Assembly (NCBI RefSeq): GCF_028769735.1
Contig: NC_088173.1
Coordinates: 69,438,463-69,502,462, forward strand
Source of the DNA: Zonotrichia leucophrys gambelii
Taxonomy: Eukaryota; Chordata; Aves; Passeriformes; Passerellidae
Reading direction: 5' to 3'
DNA: 64,000 nucleotides
The notes beneath the pieces are model-generated. The model saw only the letters and a list, made by a program, of their open reading frames with translations. It had not been told where the DNA came from and ran no database searches. A program made the position numbers and the translations under genes. Position 1 is the stretch's first letter. Each line of letters begins with the position of its first letter. Shown one piece after another: positions 12,475 to 24,039 of the stretch.

Positions 12475-12765
12475 AAACCAACTGGATCGGTGAAACACAC
12501 AGCTTTAACCTGACAGATAGGGATAAATGGGATATGGGGAAGAAATTCTTCCCTGTGAGGGTGGGGAGGCCCTGGCAGAGGATGTCCAGAGAAGCTGTGG
12601 CTGCCACTGGATCCCTGAAAGTGTCCAAGGCCAGGCTGGACAGGGCTTGGAGCAACCTGGGATAGTGGAAGGTGTCCCTGTCCATGGCAAGGGGTGGGAC
12701 TGGATGATTTTGATGGTCCCTTCCAACCCAAACCATTCTGTGATTCCATGACTCTGTGGTTCAAA
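12475..12765 (+). mobile_element. CR1 LINE 3' end
   Basis: Reads in CR1 sense: a GAAGAAATTCTTCCCTGTGA segment, GTCCAGAGAAGCTGTGGCTG, GTCCAAGGCCAGGCTGGACA, then CCTTCCAACCCAAACCATTC and degenerate ATTCTATG-type octamers (TGTGATTCCATGACTCTGTG). The reverse transcriptase region is missing because the copy is 5'-truncated, as is usual for CR1. Antisense open frames across it are shadows. Confidence 0.93.
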
Positions 12766-12839
12766 TTTTCTTGCATCACTGAGCTGGAAAGGCAGCAGCC
12801 CACAGACTGGAACACCTGATGTGAGAAAGGAATGAAGGA

Positions 12840-13035
12840 ACAGGGTTGTTGAACTTGGAGAAGAAATGGTGTTTAGTGGGGGATCCAGTTACTGTCTTTA
12901 CTTAACTGAGGTTTACTGAGCAGATGGAGCCAGACTGGATGGCAGAAGCCAAAGGACAAGGAGCAATGGAAATTACTGACAGGAAGGGAAATACTGATCA
13001 GACAGGAGGAAAAGATTCCTCACCATGAGGGCACA
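12840..13035 (+). mobile_element. Older CR1 LINE fragment
   Basis: Follows the order of an upstream part of CR1: GTTGTTGAACTTGGAGAAGA, a GAGCAGATGGAGCCAGACT block, CCAAAGGACAAGGAGCAATG, and ATTCCTCACCATGAGGG. It is more diverged than the neighbouring CR1 and probably belongs to another subfamily. It contains no coding domain. Confidence 0.65.
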
Positions 13036-14535
13036 AAACATCAACCTGCCACTCTTGACTAAAAAAAGTTGACAAGAAACCTACCTTTGATCCTGGCCCT
13101 GTCTGGAGCAGGAGGTCAGATGAGAGCTTCAAATCTCCTGTGCCACTTTACTTACTCTTCAGCTCTAAGAAATCTTTATCAAGGAACACTGGAAAAGGGA
13201 TTTTGCCCAAGAGTCTACATCACTTTACACCTCTTCAGTGCTAGCAAGTACTTCAGACTCTAAAGCTGTCAATAAAATGCTTTCCACATGACTAAAGATC
13301 CCAGTGTCTGCAACTGACAGAGGAAAAAAAGGAAGGAATGAAACACCAGAGCTTTCACTGCAATTGGAAAGAGAACAAGAGAAACTGGGGACTCACATTA
13401 CACAAGTTATCATACAAAAACTCTGCAAGAACACTGAGGAATTCAAAGATACATACAGATAGCTCAAACAAAAAAAAAAATTTAAAAAAGCCAGACTGCT
13501 CCTCCCTACCTGCTCTTCCCACAGCAATAAACACAAGTCGATGCCAAAAGATGTTTCAGACCTGTCCAGACCAGCCTTCATTTTGGTGAGAGCTTCTTCA
13601 GTTGTCTCAGGACAGAGGCCCTCTGTGTGCAGACAAACCTTTCACACACACATCCTACTCTCTCCCACTGAAAGGTATGATAGAGGTGTTAATAGATCCA
13701 GAGAAAATGCCTGGAACAATACATACAGGCAGGTTTGGGGTTTTTTCCCAAAAAAAAAAAAAAAGTGAAAGTTTACCTTAGCAAATAATGCTTCTAGTGC
13801 TGGCTGATCTGTTTTCTGACATGTTTTATATTTGAGTGCTACCTCTCAGAATAATCTTCCCATCCACTTTTTACCAGCTTTAGAAATGCATGAATAGCTG
13901 AGTCCTTCAGGGGAACAAAGGGACAGCAGGTACAAAATCAGATGCACAGAGAGCAGTCACGGCAGGGAGGGAGAAGGGAAGGTCACTCCTGAGCTACAGC
14001 TGGCAGGTCAGAGCAGGAAAGCACAATGGCTGAGCTGTAAGCGAGTTAATCATGGGGAAAGCCTTGGTCAGGGCAGCTGGCAAGGACTTCCTTCACCTCA
14101 GAACAGCCAGGAATTATTCTGGAACAGAGATCCAGAACACATCCCTGTGGAAAAGCAAGAAAAGCACGTGCTCTGTTCTTATAGTTGGTAAAGAGATAAA
14201 GCCATAAAAAGCCTTCCATGACAAAACACTTCACCAGTGCTTTGTCCAAAATTAACATGCATTAATCACACCCCAAAAGTCTACTTGAGAGTGACACAAT
14301 GGTGTTTGCTGGCTCAGTCCATGCAGGTATCAGACACAGCTCTCCAGGGAAGCTTTGGACGCTGCAGCTCAAGGGAGACACAGCCCAGAGATTCCCAAAG
14401 GCAGCTCCAAGGACTGAACAGCTCACTCTGTACAGTAACAAAAGGGCAAGAGGGCAGCAATTCTCAACTGCTGCACAGAAATCAAAGTCAGAAACCAGGA
14501 AAATCTTGGTAATGGCAAGAACAATGACAGGCTTT
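13036..14535. other. Non-coding DNA with short poly-A runs
   Basis: Contains A runs near 13470 and 13750-13764. No exon, RNA gene or repeat family is recognised. Poly-A runs alone do not show retrotransposition here because no parent sequence is visible upstream of them. Confidence 0.45.
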
Positions 14536-14539
14536 CTAG

Positions 14540-14705
14540 GATCACCCAGGGACAATGAGGAAAATCCATCACTGGAGGCTTTTAACAACTGCTTTGGACA
14601 AACATGTGCTGGGAAAGTTTGGATAGATCCGACCCAGCCTTGGGGCAGGAGGTCAGATTAGACAACTTGAGGTCCCTTCCTGCCCTGCAGCTCTTTGCTT
14701 GTAAC
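14540..14705 (+). mobile_element. Ancient CR1 LINE 3' fragment
   Basis: Shows a decayed CR1 3' order: ATCACTGGAGGCTTTTAACA, GACAAACATGTGCTGGGA, then GAGGTCAGATTAGACAACTT followed by GAGGTCCCTTCCTGCC. The usual CAACCCAAACCATTC block has decayed. Confidence 0.6.
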
Positions 14706-17700
14706 AGAAATGTGACAACAGAACACCAACAGCCCCAAAGCACACAAGCCCCCCTAAAATTTCCATCATACATTGGAGACACACTGTAAGAGCCCATGTG
14801 CAGCAGCTGCCTGTTCCCACATGATACCTTCTCCCTCCATTCCTGGAGGAGCAATACAGGGAGAACACAAAGAGCTGGACTCACAGAACAGGCATGGGAA
14901 GAGGGGCTCCCCAGCACAGCCCTCCCAACAACAAAGTCCCTCTCACATGGGACATCATCCCACAGCATGGGGACAGTTATCAACAGGAGCCCATCCCCAT
15001 TGTCCCTCCCATTTGTCCCTTCCCATCTCACCCTGCAGTCTGAGCAGTTCTCTCTTTCTTCTCTTTAGACTCTTCTTCTGTTCCTCCCTGGAACATTTTC
15101 ATGTGTAAGATCTTCAGGACTGGATCCCTGCCCACCACAGCCCTGGATCCCACCCCAAGGGAATCAGGGAACAAAAAGATTAATGACCCGGTGCCTCACT
15201 GCAAAACCCAGGGTCACAGCCCTTTGTGAAGTTCTCTCAAAGGCCAAACAGAGACACCAGATACCACTGTGACAATGGTATGAGCTCCCCACGACTAGAA
15301 AAGGACATTTAATTTAGTCTGCTGGGAGGACTTTATGCTCCTGCAAGCATTAATGAACGGCACGAAGCATCCCACGGGGTCAGAGCATGCAAGCAGCAGA
15401 GTAAAAACTCTGAAGTACCAATCTTTATCTCAGAGTTAAAGCTCGACCTATCAAAGCAGTTTTGACAATTTTTGCTTCCTTTGTGTGCCCCCCCCACAAT
15501 CCTCTTGGCTCATTCTTGAAAATCCAAAGCAAACCTCCAAGCTCTGTCTATGGAACAAGGGAGGAAGGTGACAGAAGTGGTCCCAAGGAGAAATATTCAC
15601 ACATGTGAATGTTTTAGGAGCACATCCCAGCTATGACCACACATGTGTGTGTTTGTCAGTACACCCTGGCACATCTGAGGGCACAGTTATGCAATCCCAG
15701 AAAACCTAGATCCCAGTTTGTACTGTCCTTAAAGGACAGCCCTGACTGTACGTGTAGTGCTGACAGCATCAGTCACGGGACAGGCCAAGGATTGGATCCA
15801 AATAAAAAATAACCCCATAAAATAACAATCTTCTGCCAGGGTGTGTGGGCTCCCTGACCAAGATCTCACACCCACAGTCAAACAGAACATGCACAGGAAT
15901 AGGATGACTCCTTTTCCTAGAAGTAGAATCTTAGATCTGTGTAAGTGACCCGTCAGCCTGTGCTCTGTCGGCTGGAAAAGAGTTATGCAAGAGAGGAAAC
16001 AAGCAGTGGGAGACAGGACAGCTCAGAGAAAACATCTCAGGGCAGCTCCCCTCCTAAAGCCAGGCTCTTGCAAAACAACCCTGGTGCCAGCTTGCCAGGC
16101 TTTCCCAAAGGCTCTGGGAGCTTCAGGAGTTCAGCCAAAGGGTTACCAGGCACATCTTCCTGGCAGAGTCCGCTGGGATCACAACGGTGGCTGATTTCAA
16201 AAGAGAAAATCCTGTTAGAAGAAGACTGGAGATCAAAGCAGGAGGTTACATCTATATCCTGGAACATGCATCCCATGGGACAGGAGAATTTTTAATTCAG
16301 TTTCAGGCTAAATACTCATTCAATAGAAACAGGTGAGCATGCTTGAATATTGCACCTGTGCAACTTCTCTGAGAGAAAATCCATTCCCCACCTGCCCTGA
16401 AAAATTAATTTAACTGAACCAACTCTTATAAAGGAAAAGAAACTCCTCCTCTCCTATGCAATTCCCAGTTTAGGGATAGGCTAGGACTATCTGCTTCACC
16501 TAGCACAAAGCATTTTCTGCCTACATCAGCTGGAAGGGAGCTTGAGTGAGTACTTCACAACACAAATGATCCAAAACCAACGTGCTTTTTCTTCCTCCTT
16601 CTCAAAATGTGCCAACATCACCATATCCTGTCCAATGTTTCAGTCATTCCTAGCATGCCAGCAGCCTACACTACTCCATGCCACTCAGATCATTCCAGAG
16701 AACACACGTGGGAAAATCTGGCATTATCAAGAATAATGAATGGTGAAGAAATGAATAACTAAGTATCCATTCTTCAACAGTTATCTACATCCATTTAGTT
16801 TTCTACATCATCAGCCAGGAAAACAAATATTTTCTTTATTTTTTAAAAGGTAGTTCCTGCCTTTGAACTCAGCAAGTACAGACGCACACACTAAAAGTGG
16901 AATTAAATGAACTTTTCAAGCCATTATAAAGGCTTTGCAGCCCTTGAAAGACCTATTGGATAAAAGAAATGAAAGTTACCAAACCAAAAATTCCCTACAA
17001 GCTGAAATTGCCTGGGTTTACGTCAGTTCAGCTCTTTAGGGCCCTCCACAGCTGAGATTTCCTCATTCCTTTTCTGGCACTGATCTGTTCTGTGGCCCCC
17101 AGTGCTCCCTCCATCCTTCTACTCCAGGAAGTGAGGGAAACGTGGTCTCACAGCACGATGTGGAAAACTGCCCCAAAGAGGGAATATCCAACAACAGCCC
17201 TGTGTAAATCACTACCCTGGGGCTGCAAAATCTGCCTCCCTCAGGCCCAGCAAGCTGCCAGCCACCACCACTTGGAATGAGAGAGCACCAACAATAAGTG
17301 CCTTGTTTAACTGAGACTTTAAAGCAGGGCCTGGTAGCAGAGAACTACCCGAGAATAGCTCAGGGATCAAACTCCAGCAGGAAAAGCAGGGAGGGGCTTT
17401 TTCACCCCTCTTGCATTACATTCCTGCTGCTGAGCTCTTCACCTTCAGAGCAACCCAGGCCTCTCCCAGAGCCAAACCACTCCTGCTGCATCCTTACAAT
17501 TTCCCTTCCATCCCATCCTTGCAACCTCACAGCCCTGGCTCCGACACATCACAAAACAAAAACTTCAAGCTGTCATTGAAAATAACACCAAAACTGCACT
17601 TAAAACCAAGGGCATGATTAAAAGACACCAAACACCACCACATTCAGTGCATTTAAAGATTTCCAGAGGAAAAGGTCACCGGAATATAGAGCACATCTCC

Positions 17701-17800
17701 CAGAGCAAACGTCCTTGTCACGCTGCTGCTGGGTTCAGACAGAAATACATTGTTATAAAAACCCTGTGTGCTGTGTTATCCACGGCTCAGGGCTGCTGAA
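14706..17800. other. Single-copy non-coding DNA
   Basis: About 3.1 kb with no recognisable repeat family, exon or RNA gene. Small features are a C run near 15488 and two ACACATGTG motifs near 15600 and 15640. Open frames of up to about 150 codons (14582-15031 minus) have no recognisable domain and overlap frames on the other strand. Confidence 0.45.
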
Positions 17801-17802
17801 TC

Positions 17803-18250
17803 AATCACAGAATGGTCTGGGTTGGAAGAGAAATTAAAAATCATCTCATTCCCACCCCCTGCTATGGGCAGGGACACCTTCCACAATCCCAGGTTGCTCC
17901 AAGTGCTGTCCAACCTGGCCTTGGACATTTTCAGGGATGGGGCAACCACAGCTTCTGTGCCAGCGCTTTCTCACTGTCTGATTAAAGAATTCCTGCCTAA
18001 TATCTAATCTAAAAATCCCCTCTGTCAGTGGGAAGCCATTCCCTCTTGTCCTGTCACTCCAGGCTCTTATCCAGAATCCCTCTCCAGCTCTGTTGGAGCA
18101 CCTTTAGGCATTGGAAGGTCATCCAAGGTATCCTAAAGCTTTCTCTTCTCCATGTGGACAGCTCTGCAGCCCTGCACTGTTCCTCCAGCCTGCAGCCCTA
18201 TCCCAGGGCCCCTCAAGGGCATTGCTTCTCATGGAAACACAAAAACAGGA
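17803..18250 (-). mobile_element. CR1 LINE 3' region, minus orientation
   Basis: The plus strand reads the CR1 complement: AATCACAGAATGGTCTGGGT, GGGCAGGGACACCTTCCAC, GTCCAACCTGGCCTTGGACA, GGGATGGGGCAACCACAGCT, then TCCTGCCTAATATCTAATCT and CCATTCCCTCTTGTCCTGTC. About 450 bp of the CR1 3' region remains, one of the longest copies in the window. The plus-strand open frames here are antisense reading of the LINE. Confidence 0.92.
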
Positions 18251-18259
18251 CCTCAAACT

Positions 18260-20920
18260 GAGGTTCCTCCAAAGCCACTCTCCACACCAATGTGCTCCTC
18301 AGGTGCCACCCCGCGCCATGGAGTCACCACAAAGATTTATTTTCCAAATGGTTCATATTCCCACCCACAGTATTTCTGGAATCTTTTGTTAACACAGGAA
18401 GAAACCACTGAAATTTTAGATTATAAAAAGGGGAAAAAATAGGAAAGCTTTTCAACCAATTTCCACAGTGACTTCTATAAACTCAAGATTTATTACAGTG
18501 CACACACCCACGTGCCCTCAACACGGAGCAAGGAATGCCCGGACTCAGCAAAGGCAATGCAGCAACAGAGCCAATGAAAATGGGACACAAAATCAAGGTA
18601 GCTGAAAATGTTCATGCTCCCTCAACAGGAAGACAACAAAGATGACTGTAACAGAGTCTGGAAACACCATAAAGGTGGCTTTGAACTGTCACTTGTAAAA
18701 CTATTTGCGTCTCAGGATTCCATAATTTGATGAATTGGTTGCTTTGGGGTTTTTTTATGGTTATGCTTTTATTCCCTGTTCTCATGGTGGGTTACCATCT
18801 CTCTCTCACTTTACTGCTATGCTTAGATCAGTTTTTGCATGCAAGCAGAGCAGGACAGATCCCTCAGCCACATCTTAAAGCCAGAGGCTTAGACTCTCCA
18901 GAGAAAGAAGAGTTCAAATCCATTCTTCACCCACATCATTTCTAAGAGGGGATCTTTACAGCTCTTTTATTTATTATTTACCACTCTAAGACAATGTTTT
19001 AGCTCACCAACAGAACTAAAAAAAAATCAGTTATTTAATTTCCATAGACTTGACTTCATTAACTTCTGGAGAGGACTAATGTTTGTGGCCAGTGGGAAAG
19101 GGTATTTCTACATTTTTCCATTTTCTGGTCTGTTAATTACAATTACTGAGAGAAGGAGACAGCGGTGAGATTTGTGAAACACAGCAGGCTGTATTTTTAA
19201 TACTTTTGAAAAAAAACAAGAGAAAATAATATCTCTTTGTTGTATAACCCAATCATACAAAGTAATTCCACATACTTCAGAAGACAGCATCACAATTTTC
19301 CTTAGACACTCACTTGGGCCAGCAGGAATTTAGTTGGAGAACCTCAGATTTGATTAGAAGGGATTATTCTTCAGTGAGATGGCAGGAACAGAAAACATGA
19401 AAGGATGGAAGTGGGGTTGAGAGGCAGAAAGACAGACTCCTGAGGCTGGTAATGAGATGCAGGAATACTCCTCCAAGCTTCTGAGGCAGAGATGGGCAGG
19501 GGTCCGATGGCTTTTGAGGATGGATGAGTGAGAAAAACCCAAATTACACTACTTGGCTAAGGTGGAGGTCAGTAAAAGCACCATCACACCTCTTGGAAGC
19601 TGTAGGGAGCCCAGAAACCATGTCTGCTGTTTGCAAACAATTTGACAGAGTTCTCCAAACTCTACCTCAACCCCTCCAGTGCCACCAAGTCAACTGAGAT
19701 TCCTCTATCCCAGAAAAGCACTGAGTTTCAGAGACACCACAGCTGACTCGTGACACTTTGATGGGAGAGACACAACAGGGAGAAAGCTCAAACCAGAGAG
19801 GGACAACCACGAGTGCCAGCAGCAGGGCTGAGGACACGGGAGCCCAGGACACGTGCAGAGTGTTTGTGGCGCTCCAGCGTTTCAGGGCAGCCTGGCACAA
19901 AGAGCAACAGCTCCAGAGCTGCTGTTCCACAGAGCCAAAGGATGGAGAGGGATAAATGACCACAAAACCCTGTATTTTTAGCATTTAAAAAGTTCTACAT
20001 CCCCTTCCACACACAGCTTAGCCAAAATACCAGCTGGATGCTGCTCCAAACCCAAAGAAGTCCAGGTAAATGTTTGATCAGCCACACAGTGATTTGGATC
20101 CAGGCACTGAGTCAGACCCAAGCCTGATGGGTTTTTTGCCAGCTCAGTAGTCATCCAAACAGGCTCCCTAGTCCGGCTACCACTCCACAACAGTGGCACG
20201 GGAGGGAAAGGCAGTGCTGGTTTTTTTTAGAGGCAAGGCCAGCTGAAACCACAGAGCTTGCTACTCCCTAAAAAACACGGTACATCTGTTCCACAGCAGA
20301 GCCACAAAAGATTAGTAAGTGCTGGCCTAACAATCTGGAAAGGGAAAAGGAGCTAGGAGCGCAAAATGTTATCACTAAGTCAATAAAACAACATCTGTAA
20401 AGGACTGAGAACATAACAGCATTCTTGCACAACACACAGAAATGCTCCTGGGCTGATTTCTTGGTCTCCACTAAACCTGTCTGGTAACTCTGGGAACAGA
20501 ACTGCCTCGTACAGGCTACGGGAAAAGTGGATCAACAGGGTGAGCTAAGGACAGGGCTCTGGGCTCAACTTTGTTTGTGCAGGATCACAGAGTGGACGTG
20601 TGTTAGGCGATATATATGGTTTCACTTTTATGTAAAGCTCGTGTTTACATCTAATGTATCAGGCAATTACAGCTGGTCCCAGAACTAGGTTTGAGACAGC
20701 GTGTCTATAATCCACGGAAAGCACTTTGTGGGATGAGCAGAGCAAGGATGCAGCAGAGCAGCTCTGTGTATGGGGTTGAGAATGTAAATAAAAGCTTTGT
20801 TTTGAGTTTCTGTAACTGACAACTTGCTTTGTGTATTTCACTACCCGGCATTTGTAACTAATCCCTCATCTACCACAGTGATCTCAAAGACGCATAAATT
20901 GATGGATTCGACTGAAAACG
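18260..20920. other. Single-copy non-coding DNA left of the CpG island
   Basis: About 2.7 kb with no recognised repeat family or exon. The open frame at 18727-18945 (plus) is hydrophobic (LLWGFFMVMLLFPVLMVGYH) because of a T-rich stretch; nothing supports expression. CpG density rises from about 20,850 into the island. Confidence 0.45.
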
Positions 20921-21344
20921 GCGGTGCGAGCCGCCAAGCCCCCGGTATTGTAACAGCTTTGTGTAAACATGAAAACAGCAGAAACACAAACAAGCCGGGA
21001 GCGAGCCTTCGCCGCTCGTCACTCGCATCCCCAGCACGGTGACTTCCCCACCGAACCTCTGCTCTCGGTGTCATCGCCGGGAACGCCGAGGCGGGGAACG
21101 CGGAGGCACGCGAGGACTCGTGTCACATGCGGGAGATTCACCGACATCAACACACGGCAGGGGGAGAAAATAAACACCCAAACCAGCTCAAAATCCCAAC
21201 ACAACCGTGCGTGCTCTGCCCTTAGCGAGGGAGCGATCCGTTCTCCCACGGTTCCCATAAAAAGCGGCAGGGATGGCACCTGCTCTGCACCTGGGCTGGG
21301 GTGTCGAGGGGTGGAATGAGGGTCAGCAAATTCCTGGGGTGGTT

Positions 21345-21860
21345 TGGGGTGTGTGGGATGGGGCATAGCGAATGTCCCTTGGAGTAGTTTAGGGAGGTGA
21401 AATTGTGGGATGGGGCACGGGGAACGGCCCCTCAAGGCGGTGTGTGGGACGAGGCACAGGCTGGTTCCTCCGGGGTCATGTGTGGGACGGGGCACTAGGC
21501 TGAACCCTCAGGGGGTTTGGGATGGGGCACTGGGCTGAAAACTGAGGGTGGTGTTTGGGATGGGGCACCGGGCTGAACCCTCAGGGGGCTGTTTGGGATA
21601 GGGCACAGGCTGGTTCCTCCGAGGTCGTGTGCGGGACGGGGCACCGGGCTGAAAACTGAGGGTTGTGTTTGGGATGGGGCACAGGGCTGAACCCTCAGGG
21701 TGAGGTCAATATCTCCCCCATATGTGGGACGGGGCACCGGGCTGAACCCTCAGGGTGGTGTGTGGGACGGGGCACCGGGAACGGCCCCCGGGGCAGGTGT
21801 GCGGGACGGGGCACCGGGAACAGCCCCTAGAGCGGCTCGGCGAGGAGGGCGTGTGGGACG
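21345..21860. repeat. G-rich minisatellite inside the CpG island
   Basis: About 13 units of roughly 36-40 bp, each with a core GTGTGGGACGGGGCACCGGG or close variant (TTTGGGATGGGGCAC), followed by alternative tails: CTGAACCCTCAGGG, CTGAAAACTGAGGG, AGGCTGGTTCCTCCG or GAACGGCCCC. Units are interleaved rather than identical, so duplication and conversion occurred more than once. The plus strand has repeated GGG and GGGG runs that could form G-quadruplexes, which is inference. If transcription runs to the left, the array would be in intron 1. Confidence 0.9.
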
Positions 21861-22055
21861 GGTCCCGGCTCTGTGCCCCCAGACAAAGCCCCCCGCCCTC
21901 TCCCCGCCGCTGCCCGGGCGCTCCGTGCGGGGACGGAGCCGGGCAGCCCCGCCGAGGCGGCACCGGCCCTCCCGCCGCAGGTGCGGGCTGAGGGGGCCGA
22001 GGGGACCCTGCCAGGGGACGCTCCGAGGGGACCGGGGCCGCCGCCCGCCGCGTAC

Positions 22056-22320
22056 CTCTCTGTGCGGTGCCGGAGGGGACTGTCGGGGTCGGGGCGCCCG
22101 CCCGGCTCTCGCCTCGCTGCCTCCCGCGGCTGAGCGGCTCCCGGCGCGGCTGAGCGGCGGCTGCGGGCACTGCGGGCCGAGAACCAGCGCCGGCCTGTTT
22201 TCCAGCCGCCTCCCCTGCGGCCCGCCCCGGCTCCGCCTCGAGCATCCCCCGCCTCCTCCTCCTCCTCTTTCCCCTTCTCCGCCTCCGCCTCCTGCACCGC
22301 CTCCTCCGCCGCGCTCCTGA
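22056..22320 (-). other. Candidate first exon with splice donor
   Basis: On the minus strand the GC-rich block ends with GCACAGAGAG followed by GTACGCGG, a good donor (exon end at 22056, GT at 22055-22054). A possible start at 22297 opens a frame of about 80 codons rich in E, A, G and R up to the donor; the same DNA may equally be 5' untranslated. The start of transcription is not visible and 22320 is only the edge of the GC-rich block. A competing plus-strand donor-like site (CCGCAG followed by GTGCGG, 21980/21981) keeps direction open. No protein family is recognised. Confidence 0.35.
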
Positions 22321-22830
22321 TCTTGAGCGACTTGAACGTGAAACTCTAAAGATATCAGCTCTTGCTTAGTGAAGCAAGCGTGTTAAAGCTGATTTTCTTC
22401 CTAAGCGAGACGGGTCTTTGTCACCTTTTGCGATTGCTGCTGTACTTCAAGGCTGCTTTGATACCCCCACTCCGGGGCGTTCACCAAACTACAAAGCGGA
22501 CCCAGTGTGGAAAATAACTTCATTCCTGCACGAATTTTTTCCTATTCCTGTCCAGACAATGAAATTAATCTCATCGGAGTCCACCTCACAATTAAAGACC
22601 AGCCTGTGGTCCAGAAAAACACAGCCCTCCAAAGTCCTACCCGAACACCGTCACAATTTCTTATCTCTCACCATCTGGTTTCTGCCACTCACTGATATCA
22701 GTGTTCACACAGTAGCACGGGGTAGTGTGATAAACTGGAAAAAAAAAAAGTTATATAAAATCAAAAATAGGCATAGCTCTAAACTTTTTTCAGCTTGAAG
22801 ACCCCTAGAAGCTAGCAAAGGACATCCTCC
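22318..22830 (+). mobile_element. Unnamed interspersed repeat, copy A
   Basis: Shares an ordered series of blocks with 32300-32790: GAAGCAAGC, TTTTCTTCCTAA, a TTTTGC(G/A)ATTGC segment, (C/A)GGACCCA or CAGACCCA, ATCTCATC(G/A)GAGTCCA, CACCGTCA or CACCATCA, then AAAATCAAAAA, AGGCATAGCT, TAAACTTTTTTCAGCT and AGACCCCTA(G/A)AAGC. The part with GAAATTAATCTCATC and the CACCGTCACA tail resembles the R-U5 end of an LTR, so an LTR plus some internal sequence is one possibility. No protein is encoded. Orientation is arbitrary apart from that resemblance. Confidence 0.7.
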
Positions 22831-23085
22831 TATATATATATTTATATTTATATATTTAATATCTATATTTTTATATAAACGCTATAATATACAAGGTATA
22901 TGCAATGTTAACATATTTATACATAATACGTATATGTACTATGTATATATTACATGTACTATATATAAGCTATATATTAAGATACTATAATATACTATAA
23001 AAATATATATATATATATTTATAAAAAATAGAAATTTTGTATATGTGTATTTTATATATATATATATACACACATACTAAATGTG
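22830..23085. repeat. AT-rich simple repeat (TA/TATAT)
   Basis: Almost pure A and T with many TATATA runs, interrupted by TACATG and TACGTA variants. It lies between the unnamed repeat and a CR1 3' end. It may have expanded from the AT-rich tail of either neighbour. Confidence 0.9.
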
Positions 23086-23087
23086 TA

Positions 23088-23245
23088 TTGGACATCCCAT
23101 CCCTGGAAATGTTCAAGATCGCTTTGCACAAAGCCCTGAGCAACCTGGTCTAGTGGAAGGTATCCCTGCCCATGGCAGGGGGTTGGAACAAGATGATTTT
23201 TAACGTTCCTTCCAACCCAAACCATTCTGCAATTCTGTAAATAAT
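23088..23245 (+). mobile_element. CR1 LINE 3' end
   Basis: CCATCCCTGGAAATGTTCAA, GCAACCTGGTCTAGTGGAAG, CCCATGGCAGGGGGTTGGAA, then TTCCTTCCAACCCAAACCAT and a short octamer tail (TCTGCAATTCTG). This is the terminal 150 bp of a CR1 copy in plus orientation. Confidence 0.93.
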
Positions 23246-24039
23246 AAGAATACTCTTAAGTGGCTCTGGGCACAGAGCCTGTGCCATGGAGGCTTCTTCC
23301 AAATGGAGGAGAAAGCCAAAAAAATCCAGTTCCAGTGTCACAGTTTGGGACTTGGCACTCAGAGCCCTAAAGAAAAGGGAAGATTTCCCTGCTCCTTCTG
23401 AATTCGATGCCTTTCATGCAGCTGCAGGGTAAAAGTCTCCTCTCCAAGCAGCAGCCCCATAAACACAGGTTTTATTAAATTACAGCTTCTTTCCAAAAAA
23501 AGGTTGTGACCAGGATTGAGCAATGTGTAACTCACGGGATGCGGGTCCACCATGGAGCTGGAGCACTCAGACATCCCACAGCCTTCCCATTAAACGCTGG
23601 CTGAAATTGCTTTTTGGACGCCTGGAGGGAAAGTCTGGAGGAAAGACTGTGCCTTGGATGGAAATCAGTCACGTCTGCACGCTGCCTTCAAGCATTTTAA
23701 GGTTTTATAAAACACGCTCAGCTGCCTGCCAGAGGTTTGCACCTGCACAGCTGGGCTGAGGCTGCTGAGCCAGCCAAAACATCTGGGGAAAACAGCAGGA
23801 ATAACGTGGATTTGGGGTTCCCAGCTTCCCTCAGATATCAGACAACTGTGCAAACTTTTCAATTTCACATCTGCAGTGCTTGCAGGTTGTTTTTCTCCAG
23901 ATTTTGAGCTTCCCTGACTGCCCTTCAATGCTGCCATCACCACTGGACTTAAAACCCTTCAAAGCCCCTTGAAGCACCCAGATGCTGAAACCACTGTAAT
24001 GTTTGACAGTCAGTGTAGGACAAGGGACAATGTAAGAAG
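23246..24039. other. Non-coding DNA, no feature seen
   Basis: About 0.8 kb between two CR1 copies. No exon or repeat is recognised. Frames on both strands overlap and are judged to be chance. Confidence 0.45.

Larger units (their letters stand above)
20925..22330. promoter_or_regulatory. CpG island, likely gene promoter
   Basis: CpG dinucleotides are frequent from about 20,925 (ACGGCGGTGCGAGCCGCC) and very dense between 21,700 and 22,320, in contrast to the CpG-poor rest of the window. No clear TATA box is seen, which fits a CpG-island promoter. Such islands usually mark the 5' end of a gene, often one with broad expression. Open frames of 150-200 codons on both strands follow from the GC content. 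The right edge changes abruptly at about 22,318 into an interspersed repeat. Direction of transcription is not certain; the splice-donor evidence favours the minus strand. Confidence 0.8.

Noticed and set aside
13750..13764. Processed pseudogene tail (poly-A run)
   Set aside because: No parent coding sequence or 3' untranslated sequence is recognisable upstream and no flanking direct repeat is seen.
18727..18945. Small hydrophobic membrane protein
   Set aside because: The hydrophobic residues come from a T-rich stretch; there is no promoter, splice context or family resemblance.
21700..22320. 206-codon plus-strand frame, rich in P, R and G
   Set aside because: Produced by the CpG island composition and the minisatellite; frames of 156-179 codons are open on the opposite strand over the same bases.
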